This document shows positions 53,409 to 63,905 of a stretch of 64,000 bases of DNA, piece after piece. Positions within the stretch are counted from its first letter, which is position 1. Each line of letters begins with the position of its first letter. The translations under genes were made by a program, and so were the position numbers. The notes beneath the pieces were generated by a model that had not been told where the DNA came from, did not search any database, and saw only the letters and a list, made by a program, of their open reading frames with translations. This DNA is from Verrucomicrobiia bacterium DG1235 (GTDB lineage: Bacteria; Verrucomicrobiota; Verrucomicrobiia; Opitutales; Opitutaceae), in contig DS990592.1 of NCBI GenBank assembly GCA_000155695.1, positions 3,085,973 through 3,149,972 on the forward strand. The letters run 5' to 3'.

Positions 53409-54425
53409 TCACATCTCCCGCAGCGTCCCGCCAAAACGCGCCGCCAGCCGCTTCAAACCAGCCCGCTCCGCATCCCCCAGCTCAAACCCAACCACGTGCA
53501 GCCGCGGATTCGCCCCCGTCTCCAACACCCGCTCGTCCGCAAAGCGCATCAGCTCCTCAAACGAAATCTTTGGATAAGAATACCCGCCGCCCGATTTCGC
53601 CGTCCGTCGATTCAGAGAGCCATCCGTCACCAAAAAAACCAGATCCGGCTGCATCGCCATCGCCCTCGCTAAAGCCGCCTCGTGACCAACGAGCTCCTCG
53701 TCCTCGACCTTCGGATTTCCCCGCAACTCTCCCCGTATCCACTCGCCGGCCTGACGCTTATTCTTCACCAAGGCCGGCGCCAAATACTCCGAAAACTGCT
53801 TCGTCCCCTGACTGAACTGCACGACCCCAAACAAAGTCCCGCTCTCCAGTCCCTCCACCAAACGCGCCGCCTCATCCTGCAAACGCTCGATGCTCACTCC
53901 CCGAGCTGCCGCCTTCCTCACCACCGAAGCCGACGTGTTCACCACGATCACGATTCGCCGACCGCTATCCTTCACTCCAAAAAATTCCGCCGCCGATTCC
54001 CGACCGCCCAGACTTTTCGCTAAACTCACCAATCCCGAATCCGCCAAAGACGACTGCGCATCCGTTAGAAACGCATCCTCCACGCTTCTAAAATCCATCG
54101 CATCCTGCGGTAAAACCGGCACCGGCGGCAACTCGCTCAGAAACGGATCCTCCACCGCAAGCCGCTGAAAGCTCCGCGGCTTCGCCATCCGCCGATTCAA
54201 CTCCCGCAGCCGATCCATCCGCTTCACCTCAGGACGCTCCACCGTAACAACCCGCTCCCCGGAAAACGCCGGAGGATCCACCGCCACGTCCTCCTTCACC
54301 ATCACAAACACGCTCGCCAGCAAGACCGCCACCTGCACCGCCAAAGCGATAAACAAAGTGCTGCGGCCACGCGAACGCGAACTAGGGGATTCAGCAAGAG
54401 AGGAGGAAACCAAAACGCCCAACAT
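53409..54425 (-). CDS. Membrane-anchored von Willebrand A-like protein
   Basis: 338 residues. One N-terminal membrane helix (STLFIALAVQVAVLLASVFVMV), a proline-rich linker, then a VWA-type domain: IVIVVNTSASVVRKA, where NxSxS replaces the metal-site DxSxS, LFGVVQFS, LVFLVTDGSLN and a closing HVVGFELGD. The Asn replacement suggests weakened or no metal binding. Likely a scaffold outside the membrane. Confidence 0.82.
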   Translation of the reverse strand: MLGVLVSSSLAESPSSRSRGRSTLFIALAVQVAVLLASVFVMVKEDVAVDPPAFSGERVVTVERPEVKRMDRLRELNRRMAKPRSFQRLAVEDPFLSELPPVPVLPQDAMDFRSVEDAFLTDAQSSLADSGLVSLAKSLGGRESAAEFFGVKDSGRRIVIVVNTSASVVRKAAARGVSIERLQDEAARLVEGLESGTLFGVVQFSQGTKQFSEYLAPALVKNKRQAGEWIRGELRGNPKVEDEELVGHEAALARAMAMQPDLVFLVTDGSLNRRTAKSGGGYSYPKISFEELMRFADERVLETGANPRLHVVGFELGDAERAGLKRLAARFGGTLREM

Positions 54426-54467
54426 CTAAAGCCAACTCAAACCAGCCCACAACCTCAAAAACCTACC

Positions 54468-54497
54468 GCTCGCAGAGCGCCTACTCGCCAAAGGCGA
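54468..54497. repeat. Short inverted repeats, intergenic
   Basis: GCTCGCAGAGCG (CGCTC/GAGCG arms) followed closely by TCGCC-AAA-GGCGA. The 12-mer GCTCGCAGAGCG also occurs at 42011-42022 downstream of the BASS gene. Confidence 0.5.
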
Positions 54498-54596
54498 CCT
54501 GACCAATTTTCCCCAAGGCTGCGGGTAAGCACAGCGACACTCGAGCGCAACGACGACACGTGCTTGTCACGCAATCCCAATGCAGGATCCCCCATC

Positions 54597-54628
54597 CAAT
54601 TCACCACTCACTACTCACCACTTAACTC
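54597..54628. repeat. Heptamer repeat CAATT(CAYYACT)3
   Basis: CAATT, CACCACT, CACTACT, CACCACT, ending against the TAA stop of uvrA (minus strand, 54622-54624). Confidence 0.8.
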
Positions 54629-57471
54629 AAAGCCATCCCCGTCTCCGAACGCCTACACTTCAACATACCGTCCACAGATCCTGAATACACAACCTCCCCG
54701 CCCCGCGAACCGCCACCCGGCCCAAGATCGATCGCCCAATCCGCCAAACCGATGAAATCCAAATGATGCTCGATCACCACCACCGTGTTCCCCTGGTCGC
54801 GCAATCGAAACAGCAGATCCGATAGCCGCTGAATATCCGCCCAATGCAAGCCCGTCGTCGGCTCGTCGAGAATATACAAATTCTTCCCGCTATTCCGCTT
54901 CGAAAGCTCCAGCGAAAGCTTCAGCCGCTGAGCCTCGCCCCCACTTAAAGTGTTGGCCGCCTGCCCTAGCTTCAAGTAGCCAAGCCCCACTTGCTCCAGC
55001 GTATTCAGTTTCTCGATAATTCGCGGCACGTTCTTGAACTTCTCGCACGCCTCGTCCACCGATAGCTCCAGCGCCTCCGCAATATTTATCCCGCCGTACT
55101 TCGCCTCCAAAGTCTCGCGGTTGTACCGCTTCCCATTGCAGCTCGGACACTCGATATACGCGTCACTCATGAAAAGCATATCGAGCTTGATCGCTCCCTG
55201 ACCCTGGCAACGCTCGCAACGCCCGCCGCGAATATTGAAACTGAAACGCCCAGCTTTGTATCCACGCGTTCGCGACAAAGGCACCTTCGTGTAAAGTGTC
55301 CTTAATTCATCAAAAAGCTTCGTATAGGTCGCCGGATTCGACCGCGGACTCTGTCCGATCGGCTCCTGACTCACCCGCACGACTCGCTCGAAATACTCAA
55401 ACCCGTCGATCCCCTTGTGCGCCCCGGGTATATCCTTCGAACGATTGAGCTTTCGAGCCGCCGCCTTCGCCAAAATATCATTCACCAAGGTCGACTTCCC
55501 AGAACCGGACACTCCTGTCACGCACGTCAACAAGCCCACCGGGATCCGCGCCGTCGCATTCTTGAGATTGTGATGCGACGCCTCCTTGATCTCGATCCAC
55601 TTCTCCGTCAACTCAAGCGTCGGAACCCCTTTCGTCAGCACCTGCTTTCCGGACAGATAAGCCCCCGTGGACTGCATGCGATCCGGATTTCCAATACACT
55701 TTTTCGGATCCCCTTCGTAAAGCACCTCACCCCCATGCAAGCCCGCGCCCGGCCCGATCTCGATCAAATGATCCGCAGCTCGCATCATCTCCTCATCATG
55801 CTCCACCACAATCACGGAGTTCCCCACGTCGCGCAGTTCCTTCAGCGTCTGGACCAGCTTCAAATTATCCTTCGCATGCAGCCCGATACTTGGCTCGTCG
55901 AGCACATAGACCACACCCATCAGACTCATCCCGAGCTGCGTCGCCAAACGCACGCGCTGCGACTCGCCGCCACTGAGCGTACCGTATCCACGATTCAATG
56001 TCAGGTAGTCGAGCCCGACCTCCTTCAAAAACCGCAACCTGAACTCGATCCCCTCAATCACCTCGCCATAGGTGGATACCTCGCTGCTTGCCCGATCGAG
56101 CTTCGAGACAAACGCGTACGCCTTCTCGATATCCATCGCCAAAAACTCCGGCAAGCTCACCCCGTCCACAAACACGTTTGCGCTGCGGGGACTGAAGCGA
56201 TGCCCATGACAGCCCGGACAATCCTGTTCCGTCTGGTACGTCATCAAACGCGCCCGATACCCGTCGCTCTTCGTCTCGCGAGCCGCCTTCATAAGAATCG
56301 GCACGATCCCCTCAAACGGTGCCGGAGCAGGCTTCGTCTTCCGTCGCGTCAGCTTAAACTCGAACTCACGATCAGGCACCCCATGCAAAATCTGCTGCCG
56401 CGTCTCCTCCGGCAAATCCTCCCAAGGCGTCAGCGGATCAAAGGGCAACTGCTCCGCCAACTGACGCAACAACGCGTTGTGACGAATAATCAATTGCTTC
56501 CCGCCAATCCGCAGCGGCTTGAGCGCTCCCTTCTTCACGCTCTTGCTCGGATCCGGAACCACCAGCTCATCCAGAAAACGCCGCGTCTCGCCCAATCCGC
56601 CACACTCAGGACACGAGCCCTCCGCCGTATTAAATGAAAAATGCCGCGGCGTCACCGGCTCGTAAACCTCGCCACAATCGCTGCACGAGAAATTCCGACT
56701 CAGCGAAAGCTCCTGCCAATCCGCGTCGCGAGATTCCTGATACAGAACCAACGCCCTATCCTTCCCCTCGCTAAACGCCAGCTCCAGCGAATCCGCCAAA
56801 CGACTCCGCTGATCCGGACCAATCACCAAACGATCCACCACGATATCCATCTGCACCGCGCTCCGGCCCTTCGTCGCCGCCTCCGGATCGTCGACCTCCA
56901 CGATCTCCCCAGCAATCCGCACCCGCTGAAATCCCTTTTGCCGCAACCGCGGAAGCTCTTCGCGCAGCACCGCCGGCTTCGCCTCCATATAGGGTGCCAA
57001 AACCATCGCCCGTGAACGCTCCGGCAATTGCAGGGCTTGATCCACCGCTCCATCGAGCGTCTGACGCTGAATAATCCCCCCGTCCTTCGGACAACGCTGC
57101 TCGCCGCGAATCACCCAAAGCAGCCGCGCATAGTCCGCGATCTCCGTCACCGTCGCGATCGTACTACGAGGCGACGCGTTCGAAGCGCGCTGCTCGATCG
57201 CCAACACCGGCGAAAGCCCATGGATAAAGTCCACGTCAGGCCGCTTGAGCTGGTCCATCACCTGCCGCGCCTGAGTTGAAAGCGACTCCACGTACTTCCG
57301 ATAGCCCTCCGCGTAAAGCGTATCGAAAGCCAGCGACGATTTTCCCGAGCCGGAAACGCCCGTGATCACCACCAGCTTGTTGCGAGGGATGCGCAGCTCT
57401 ATATTTTTGAGGTTATGCTCCCGCGCCCCTTTTATGTGAATATATTCGCTCTGACTCAAAACCGGCCGCAT
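54622..57471 (-). CDS. uvrA: Excinuclease ABC subunit A
   Basis: 949 residues from ATG 57471. DNA damage recognition in nucleotide excision repair. Two ABC ATPase halves: [15 protein letters not shown] and [15 protein letters not shown] Walker A, with [16 protein letters not shown] and [16 protein letters not shown] signatures. Zinc modules [10 protein letters not shown]...CPECGG and [10 protein letters not shown]...CPSCNG. A longer upstream frame is out of family. Divergent from the MuiA-like gene. Confidence 0.97.
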   Translation of the reverse strand: MRPVLSQSEYIHIKGAREHNLKNIELRIPRNKLVVITGVSGSGKSSLAFDTLYAEGYRKYVESLSTQARQVMDQLKRPDVDFIHGLSPVLAIEQRASNASPRSTIATVTEIADYARLLWVIRGEQRCPKDGGIIQRQTLDGAVDQALQLPERSRAMVLAPYMEAKPAVLREELPRLRQKGFQRVRIAGEIVEVDDPEAATKGRSAVQMDIVVDRLVIGPDQRSRLADSLELAFSEGKDRALVLYQESRDADWQELSLSRNFSCSDCGEVYEPVTPRHFSFNTAEGSCPECGGLGETRRFLDELVVPDPSKSVKKGALKPLRIGGKQLIIRHNALLRQLAEQLPFDPLTPWEDLPEETRQQILHGVPDREFEFKLTRRKTKPAPAPFEGIVPILMKAARETKSDGYRARLMTYQTEQDCPGCHGHRFSPRSANVFVDGVSLPEFLAMDIEKAYAFVSKLDRASSEVSTYGEVIEGIEFRLRFLKEVGLDYLTLNRGYGTLSGGESQRVRLATQLGMSLMGVVYVLDEPSIGLHAKDNLKLVQTLKELRDVGNSVIVVEHDEEMMRAADHLIEIGPGAGLHGGEVLYEGDPKKCIGNPDRMQSTGAYLSGKQVLTKGVPTLELTEKWIEIKEASHHNLKNATARIPVGLLTCVTGVSGSGKSTLVNDILAKAAARKLNRSKDIPGAHKGIDGFEYFERVVRVSQEPIGQSPRSNPATYTKLFDELRTLYTKVPLSRTRGYKAGRFSFNIRGGRCERCQGQGAIKLDMLFMSDAYIECPSCNGKRYNRETLEAKYGGINIAEALELSVDEACEKFKNVPRIIEKLNTLEQVGLGYLKLGQAANTLSGGEAQRLKLSLELSKRNSGKNLYILDEPTTGLHWADIQRLSDLLFRLRDQGNTVVVIEHHLDFIGLADWAIDLGPGGGSRGGEVVYSGSVDGMLKCRRSETGMALS

Positions 57472-57574
57472 TGAAAAGGACCCATCCAAAATAGCAACCA
57501 CGCCGTATCCATTTCCGGAACACCCTCTCCACACTGTGTTCCTACTCTCTAAAAATCTCTCATTCGATCGATCC

Positions 57575-59227
57575 ATGAAACTAATCTCGCTCGCTTTCGC
57601 CGCCTTCGCGCTCCTCCCCTTTACCCTCTCAAACGCCGACACGCTTACGGCCGAGTCGCAAATCGACACCGTATCGCTCTTCCGCGACGGAGCCCGCGTC
57701 ACCCGCATCGCCCAGATCGACGCCCCCGCAGGCAAGTCCACCATCCGCTTCGAAGGCCTGCCCACCACCGTCGACTACAGCGCCCTCGAAGCCAGCATCG
57801 GCGACGCGAAAGGCGTCATCCGAAACGCCAAGATCTTCCATCCGGAAAACATTAAGGACAACGCCGAGGTCGAAGCCATCCGCGAAAAACTCGAAGCCCA
57901 TCGCCGCGAAATCCGTTCCGTTCAACAGGACAAAACCATCGCCAAGTCCCGCATCAAATTCGTCGAAGACCTCGCCGAATCCTTCGCCAAAGGCTACGGA
58001 GAACTTTCCGACAACGGCAGCAGCCTCTCCCTCGAACAAGGCCTCAGCACTTGGGAGCTCGTCGATAAGACCAAACGCGAAGCCGCCGAAATCGAAGAAG
58101 CCGTCGACGCCAAACTCCGCGAACTCGCCAAAACCGAGGAGGACATCAAAATCGAACTCCGCGAAGCCCAGGAACGCGACTCCCTCACCCGCTCCATCGC
58201 CGAAGTCGAAATCGACCTCGACTCCGCCCAAAGCATTCAACTCGCCATCAGCTACCAAGCCCTAAGCGCTCGCTGGCAGCCTCAGTACGAGCTCCGCGCC
58301 CACCCCGAAGACGCCCTTCTCGACTTTGGCTACTTCGCCAACGTCTGGCAGCAAACCGGCGAAGACTGGACCGACGTCACCCTCTCCCTCCACACCAACC
58401 AAGCCAACCGCCGCGGAAACGTCCCCGAACTCTACCCCTGGCGAGTAAATCGCCAGCAGGACGAAGAAGTCTACGAGCTCAGCTCTTTCGGCATGTCAGA
58501 AAAACGCCAAAGATCCGCCCTGCTTCAAAACTCAATCGCCGTCGCCGACATGGCCATGGCCCCTCCCTCCGAGCAACAAATCGCCGTCACCACTTCCACC
58601 GTCTCCTTCCAAGTCACCCTGCCCGGCAGCGTCACCGTGCCGAGCGCCCGCGAGAATTCCACCCTCCCCGTCACCAGCGCCGCATTCGCCGCCGAGTTCT
58701 GGTCCGAAGTCGTCCCCAAGGTCCAGCTCGACACCTACCTGCGCGCCCGCTCGGTCAACGAGCTACAAATCCCCATTCTCCCCGGAATCGCCCTCGCCTT
58801 CGTCGACGGAAAACTCTCCTCCAAAGTCAATCTCGAGAAAACGCTCCCCACCGAAAAGCTCGAGCTTTCGCTCGGCACCGACGCCAACATCGTCGTCGAA
58901 CGCATCGAAGGCGCCCAGCTCGACAAAGACACCGGCTTCCTCGACAAGACCGTCACTCTCACCCGCAGCTACACCAACAAGGTCACCAACTACCACAGCA
59001 TCGCCCACAAAGTCGTGCTCGTAGACCAGTTCCCCATCTCCACCGACGCCAAAATCGAGATCACCCGACTCAGTCCAAAAGACAGCGAAATCAAGGTCCT
59101 CGAAGACAAGAAAGACAGCGGAATCTTCCAATGGGAAACCACTCTCGCCTCCGAAGAAAAGCGCGAGTTCAAGACCAGTTACCAGATCGTCCACCCCCGC
59201 GACTGGAACCTGGGCCCTAACCTGTAA
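57575..59227 (+). CDS. Mucoidy inhibitor MuiA-like protein (DUF4139/DUF4140)
   Basis: 550 residues. Signal peptide ([19 protein letters not shown]), an N-terminal DUF4140 domain ([21 protein letters not shown]), a coiled coil (about 90-200), then DUF4139 beta domain with [18 protein letters not shown] and [19 protein letters not shown]. Closing [17 protein letters not shown]. Function poorly known. ATG 57575 fits the signal. Confidence 0.9.
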   Translation: MKLISLAFAAFALLPFTLSNADTLTAESQIDTVSLFRDGARVTRIAQIDAPAGKSTIRFEGLPTTVDYSALEASIGDAKGVIRNAKIFHPENIKDNAEVEAIREKLEAHRREIRSVQQDKTIAKSRIKFVEDLAESFAKGYGELSDNGSSLSLEQGLSTWELVDKTKREAAEIEEAVDAKLRELAKTEEDIKIELREAQERDSLTRSIAEVEIDLDSAQSIQLAISYQALSARWQPQYELRAHPEDALLDFGYFANVWQQTGEDWTDVTLSLHTNQANRRGNVPELYPWRVNRQQDEEVYELSSFGMSEKRQRSALLQNSIAVADMAMAPPSEQQIAVTTSTVSFQVTLPGSVTVPSARENSTLPVTSAAFAAEFWSEVVPKVQLDTYLRARSVNELQIPILPGIALAFVDGKLSSKVNLEKTLPTEKLELSLGTDANIVVERIEGAQLDKDTGFLDKTVTLTRSYTNKVTNYHSIAHKVVLVDQFPISTDAKIEITRLSPKDSEIKVLEDKKDSGIFQWETTLASEEKREFKTSYQIVHPRDWNLGPNL

Positions 59228-59238
59228 ACGCCCTCCCG

Positions 59239-60135
59239 CTATAGCTCGAACTCCGCGATCCCTGGCATCGCCGCGCTGCGCGAAGCGTAGTCCGCCGCGA
59301 GCTTCGCCGCCTCGAGCAGGCCGTATCCATCCTTATTATACAGGCAGTCAATCACCGTCGCGAATACGATATCCCCGCAGCCCGTCGGCGAAACACACTC
59401 GACCTTCGGCGGCTCAAATCGCTGCGGCTCGCCCTCCCCGTCTAGCACCCAAATTTCTTCCGCCCCATTCGTCACCACCCAGCGATTGCACACATAGCGC
59501 TCAAGAGCTTTCTTCAGCAGCACTGGCGTCGGCTCCGCTCGCTCTTTTTCGCCAAACAACAATTCCAATTCATCCCGATTGAACTTAACCAAATCCGGAT
59601 GCTGATCCGCAAACCACGGTAAGCTCGCCCCATAATTATCAATCACTAGCGATACATTCTCGCCGCGATTTTGTATCCAGTCCCTCAACACATTCCAGCG
59701 AGCGTCTTCCCAGCCCTGCACCGAACCGCAGACAGCAAAAAGAAACGGCTCCTCGATCGCCTTTAGCTCCGCCACAGCCTCCTGTATCGCCTCTTCCGAT
59801 ACAACGGAATCCAGCCCCAAAAACGTGGTCTCCTCCTTTCCCTCTGCCCGAATGATCGAACCCGACCGCGTCACGCAGCCTCCGTGAAACGCCAGCAGCT
59901 CGATGCCCGCATCTTCCAGCCAAGCCTCGCACATCGGTCCGAACTCGCCTCCCGGGAAACAAAGCGACACGTTTTCAGCGCCCAGCTTATTAAGCATTTT
60001 GCTGACATTGATCCCCTTGCCCCCCACCTGAAAGCTCTCGCCCGTCGCCCGCATCGTCTTACCGACCGACCAAGAGGAGAAATCGTAAGTTGTCTCAGCT
60101 AACAAGTTTGCGGTGAATGCAATGACCTTTGGCAT
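59239..60135 (-). CDS. PfkB-family sugar kinase (1-phosphofructokinase-like)
   Basis: 298 residues. Motif 1: FQVGGKGINVSKMLNKLG (GGKG-N, typical of tagatose-6-P/1-phosphofructokinases). Motif 2: CVSPTGCGDIVFATVID, the catalytic GxGD as GCGD. No PTS gene nearby. ATG 60135. Confidence 0.9.
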   Translation of the reverse strand: MPKVIAFTANLLAETTYDFSSWSVGKTMRATGESFQVGGKGINVSKMLNKLGAENVSLCFPGGEFGPMCEAWLEDAGIELLAFHGGCVTRSGSIIRAEGKEETTFLGLDSVVSEEAIQEAVAELKAIEEPFLFAVCGSVQGWEDARWNVLRDWIQNRGENVSLVIDNYGASLPWFADQHPDLVKFNRDELELLFGEKERAEPTPVLLKKALERYVCNRWVVTNGAEEIWVLDGEGEPQRFEPPKVECVSPTGCGDIVFATVIDCLYNKDGYGLLEAAKLAADYASRSAAMPGIAEFEL

Positions 60136-60195
60136 TTCACCAGCCAAACCCTACTCTCCCCACAATTTCAAATCCCAAAAATCCGACACGCGAAA

Positions 60196-60723
60196 ATGTC
60201 CTCCGCTTACCTAACAGCCGCCAACTTCCAATCGACCGACACCGTCACTCTCGCTCGCAATCTCATCGGCAAGCAACTCGTCACCACCGACCCCAACGGC
60301 AACCGCCAAGCCTATCCCATCACCGAAACCGAAGCCTACGACGGTCCAGACGACCTCGCCTGTCACGCCAGCAAAGGGCGAACCCAACGCACGGAAGTCA
60401 TGTTCGGTCCAGCCGGACACTGGTACGTCTATCTCGTCTACGGCATGCACGAAATGCTAAACCTCGTCACCGGTCCCGCAGACTACCCAGCCGCCATCCT
60501 CATCCGCGGAGTCGAAGGCATATCCGGTCCCGGACGCCTCACTAAGCGCCTCGGAATCGACCGACGCTTCAATGCCAAGCCCGCAACCCCCACCACCGGC
60601 CTCCACCTCGAAGATGCCCCGCCAATCCCAGATTCCCAAATCCTAGCCACTCCCCGCATCGGCGTCGACTACGCCGGCCCGGACTGGTCCCAACGCCCCT
60701 ACCGCTTCCTCCTAAAAACCTAG
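60196..60723 (+). CDS. mpg: 3-methyladenine DNA glycosylase (AAG/MPG family)
   Basis: 175 residues. Base excision of alkylated purines. Motifs: LARNLIGKQLV, ITETEAYDGPDDLACHA with catalytic Glu, MFGPAGHWYVYLVYGMHEMLNLV, AILIRGVEGI, and GPGRLTKRLGI. Typical family length is 180-220, so this is a compact form. Confidence 0.95.
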   Translation: MSSAYLTAANFQSTDTVTLARNLIGKQLVTTDPNGNRQAYPITETEAYDGPDDLACHASKGRTQRTEVMFGPAGHWYVYLVYGMHEMLNLVTGPADYPAAILIRGVEGISGPGRLTKRLGIDRRFNAKPATPTTGLHLEDAPPIPDSQILATPRIGVDYAGPDWSQRPYRFLLKT

Positions 60724-60862
60724 ATATCGAAAAAATGCTCAACACTGGATACCAAAACTGCCCCGCAAGGAACATCGCTCGCAGTGCCTGGCATCCTATC
60801 ATCAGGGTTCATCGGTTCCATCAGTGGTTCCAAAAAACTCAACCCGACTTGGTGATGAAGCT

Positions 60863-60892
60863 CAAAAAAAGCCCCCGCTTCCACGAGGGCTT
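60863..60892 (-). terminator. Rho-independent terminator after the redoxin gene
   Basis: On the minus strand AAGCCCTCG pairs with CGGGGGCTT (9 pairs, one G-T), followed by seven T. It ends the dsbD-redoxin unit. Confidence 0.85.
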
Positions 60893-60934
60893 CTGAATAT
60901 CAAATTAACGCCTAGCAATCAGCGTTCTCAAGCA

Positions 60935-61552
60935 TCACGAATCGCGAGCGTACTTGATTCCGCAGCCATACGGCTTGCTCTTCGCCTTCGCCACCGGTTT
61001 GCCGGCCATCACCGCGTCTATCGCCGCCATCACATAATTTTCGGCCTTCGCGATATCAGACTGACTCGCAGAGGCGATGCTATCAATCGCTCCATCGTAG
61101 ACCAGCGTACCACTCTCATCGATCACATACATGTGCGGAGTAGCGATCGCGCCATAGCTACGGCCAACTGCGCCAGACACGTCAAGCAATACCGCCGACG
61201 CGTTCACGCCCTTGCTTTTCACGGTAGCTTTCCATTCAGACAAGCTCATGCTCCCTTGCTTCCCTTCAGCAGAGGAACAAATCGACAGCCATACGACATC
61301 CTTGCCAGTAGCAGTCTTTTGCAGCGCCTGCATGTTGCCGGAGTTGTAGTGCTTCTTGACGAAAGGACAGCCATAGTTCGTCCACTCGAGCACCACTACC
61401 TTGCCCGCGAAATCCGAGAGCGAATGCGTTTCACCATTGATGTCGGTAAGCGTGAAGGCAGGAGCTGGAGCTCCTACCTTAGCGGCTGAAACAGAAGCCG
61501 CGAATAACAGCATCGTCGCCGCGATGCTGCTCAGTGTTTTTCTCAGTGTCAT
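60935..61552 (-). CDS. Secreted thioredoxin-fold redoxin (AhpC/TSA-like)
   Basis: 205 residues. Signal peptide (TLRKTLSSIAATMLLFAASVSA), then redoxin domain: APAFTLTDINGETHSLSDFAGK, VVLEWTNYGCPFVKKHYNSG with a single Cys in CPFVKKH, and IATPHMYVIDESG with the cis-Pro. A Cys near the C-terminus (PYGCGIKY) may be the resolving one. It is 46 bases downstream of dsbD on the same strand. Confidence 0.9.
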   Translation of the reverse strand: MTLRKTLSSIAATMLLFAASVSAAKVGAPAPAFTLTDINGETHSLSDFAGKVVVLEWTNYGCPFVKKHYNSGNMQALQKTATGKDVVWLSICSSAEGKQGSMSLSEWKATVKSKGVNASAVLLDVSGAVGRSYGAIATPHMYVIDESGTLVYDGAIDSIASASQSDIAKAENYVMAAIDAVMAGKPVAKAKSKPYGCGIKYARDS

Positions 61553-61598
61553 TTTCTATCAGGTTGGTTCGATCTTGGTATTTGCCGAACCACTACAG

Positions 61599-63755
61599 CT
61601 AGCGGTTCATAGCAACAGAATCATCAGCCGCCGCCGCGATCTCATCGAGCGACTGCAAAAACGTGTCCGGACTCAGCACCTGCGGAAGCACCTTGGGCTC
61701 CGAACCGGGCTTGCCGTCATATAAAAGATAAAGCGGCACGCTGGAGCGTCCGTACTTCGCAAGGGCCTTGGTGATCACCGCATCCTTTTTCGTCCAATCC
61801 GCCTGCACGAGCTCAACACCCATATCTTGAATACGCTCCTTCACTTCGTCCGACCCAAAAAGGCGCACTTCATTAGCCTTACAAGTCAGGCACCAGTCCG
61901 CCGTGAAATCCACAAACACCGGCTTACCCGCGCTGCTAAGCTGATCAACCAGCTCCGGCGTATACGCCTGCCAAGGCAATTCCTCTTCGCCTTCCGCCTG
62001 GCCACTTGGCATCATCATCCAAATCCCGCCTAGCACCGTCAACGCGCCAAGCGCCGTCGCGACTCTTCGCGTCATCGCCTTGCGAATCGGTGTCGTCCAC
62101 CGACCATAAATCCACGCCCCGATCGCCACCACGAGCAAGCCGCCAAGCACGAAGATCAAACCGTCGTTACCCATGTGCGCCCCCAGCAGCCAGATCAGCC
62201 AGATACAAGTAGCGAACATCGGGAAAGCCATCACTTGCTTGAAGGTCTCCATCCACGCCCCCGGACGCGGAAGCTTGTTGATCAAGGCCGGATTCGCCGA
62301 AAGCACCAAGTACGGCGTCGCCATGCCAAGCGCTAGAAAAGTGAATACGGTCAAGGACTGAAACGCCGACAGCGTGAGAGCGTACCCGAGCGCCTGCCCC
62401 ATGAACGGCCCCGTACACGGCGTCGCCACCGCAGTAGCGATCACCCCTGAGAAAAACGATCCCGAAAGCCCCTCGCTTTTAACCTTCCCCTGCAAGCTGA
62501 TCGCCGACGTCCCCATCTCGAAAACGCCCGCCATGCTCAGGCCAAACAGAAACATCACCACCAGCATCACCACCACGAATTCAGGCTGCTGCAGCTGGAA
62601 GCCCCAGCCCAAACTCTCGCCCGCCGAACGCAGCGCAATCAAAGTCCCCGCCAACACCCAAAACGAAGCCAGTACCCCGAAAGTGAATACAATCCCATGT
62701 TTCAAGATCTTCCCCTTGTCCTCGCCGGACTGCTGCACAAAGCCCAATACCTTGATCGAAAGCACCGGAAAAACGCAGGGCATCAAATTCAAAATCATCC
62801 CGCCCAAAAACGCGTACAATAGCGCTTCAAAAAAACCGATCTCAAAAGCCCCAACCGCCGCAGTCGTAGCCGAGCCCATCGACGCCAAATCTCCCGCCAC
62901 GCTAAACCGTACCGCCTTCGCGCCATCCGCCGCCGCAAAACCGTTCGCCGAGACAAGCAAGCCGCTATAGCCGCCTTCAGTCTCCTCAAAGTAATCCGAC
63001 TTCGGAATAGCGATGCGCAGCAAGTTACCGCTCAAATCAAAGCTCTGCTCCTTCGCCGAATCCGATACCGACTCCTGCTCAATGTAAAAATAAGGATCGC
63101 TCAACTCGACACCCGCGAGCCCATCCCACTCGAGCGTTACGACAAGCGTATCGCCAAGAGACTCGTAAGCGATCTTCCCACCTTCCGCTTCAACCGGAAG
63201 CCCCGTCCGAGTTTCCGCCATCTCCGACGCATACTTCGCCGCAGCCAGCGTCTCGCCCGTCTCCGTCACCGGCAATTCCAAGCTGATCTTAGCATCGCCC
63301 GGAATACACGATTCCTCGCAGACCAGCCACGACGCAGACGCGTTGATCCTCACCGATTGCCCCGTCGCAAGCGACTCCGGAGCTTTGGCTTTCGCCAGCA
63401 GAAAGATTTCGCCTTCGTACCCATACGAAACCAGCGGCGGCGTCGGAATGCGATGCGGCGGCGGAAACTCGAGCTCGCTCACCGCAAAACCTTCCGGCAA
63501 CTCCCACTGCACCTCGGGCACCAAACCCGTATCGCCGGGATTGATCCAGTAGACGTGCCAATGCGGATCCATCTTCAACCGAAGCGCTAGCTCGAATTCC
63601 TGCCCGGGACGGATAGCAGCCACATCCGCCACCAGCTCCGCCTCCACCTCGCCCGTGTCCACCGGACCCAGGCTAAAATCTCCCTGCGCGATCGCCGAAG
63701 CGCTCCAGAAAAGTGCCGCAAGAAGTAAGAGCTTTACTCGATTAAATGGTGTCAT
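61599..63755 (-). CDS. dsbD: Thiol:disulfide interchange protein DsbD-like
   Basis: 718 residues. Signal peptide, N-terminal DsbC/DsbD-like sensor domain (LRLKMDPHWHVYWINPGDTG, ASWLVCEESCIPGD), then the eight-helix transporter (NLMPCVFPVLSIKVLGFV, ATPCTGPFMGQALGYAL with the Cys pair) and a C-terminal thioredoxin domain with DWCLTCKANE. It moves electrons from cytoplasmic thioredoxin to periplasmic partners. ATG 63755. Confidence 0.95.
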   Translation of the reverse strand: MTPFNRVKLLLLAALFWSASAIAQGDFSLGPVDTGEVEAELVADVAAIRPGQEFELALRLKMDPHWHVYWINPGDTGLVPEVQWELPEGFAVSELEFPPPHRIPTPPLVSYGYEGEIFLLAKAKAPESLATGQSVRINASASWLVCEESCIPGDAKISLELPVTETGETLAAAKYASEMAETRTGLPVEAEGGKIAYESLGDTLVVTLEWDGLAGVELSDPYFYIEQESVSDSAKEQSFDLSGNLLRIAIPKSDYFEETEGGYSGLLVSANGFAAADGAKAVRFSVAGDLASMGSATTAAVGAFEIGFFEALLYAFLGGMILNLMPCVFPVLSIKVLGFVQQSGEDKGKILKHGIVFTFGVLASFWVLAGTLIALRSAGESLGWGFQLQQPEFVVVMLVVMFLFGLSMAGVFEMGTSAISLQGKVKSEGLSGSFFSGVIATAVATPCTGPFMGQALGYALTLSAFQSLTVFTFLALGMATPYLVLSANPALINKLPRPGAWMETFKQVMAFPMFATCIWLIWLLGAHMGNDGLIFVLGGLLVVAIGAWIYGRWTTPIRKAMTRRVATALGALTVLGGIWMMMPSGQAEGEEELPWQAYTPELVDQLSSAGKPVFVDFTADWCLTCKANEVRLFGSDEVKERIQDMGVELVQADWTKKDAVITKALAKYGRSSVPLYLLYDGKPGSEPKVLPQVLSPDTFLQSLDEIAAAADDSVAMNR

Positions 63756-63812
63756 ATCACAATACATTGAATAATAAGGGCTTAACAATACCGAGCCGGA
63801 ATCCAAAAGTAA

Positions 63813-63905
63813 ATGCTCCTGAAAACGACCAAGCAAGAACGCCGCGTACTATGCATCATAGCCGCCCTCATCCTTCTTGGAATTCTTGGTACAGTCATAC
63901 TGTAG
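63813..63905 (+). CDS. Possible 30-residue membrane peptide
   Basis: A short frame from ATG 63813 to TAG 63905: a basic start (KTTKQERR) and one helix (VLCIIAALILLGILGTVIL). Divergent from dsbD with 57 bases between the two starts. No ribosome binding site is clear, so this may not be real. Confidence 0.3.
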   Translation: MLLKTTKQERRVLCIIAALILLGILGTVIL

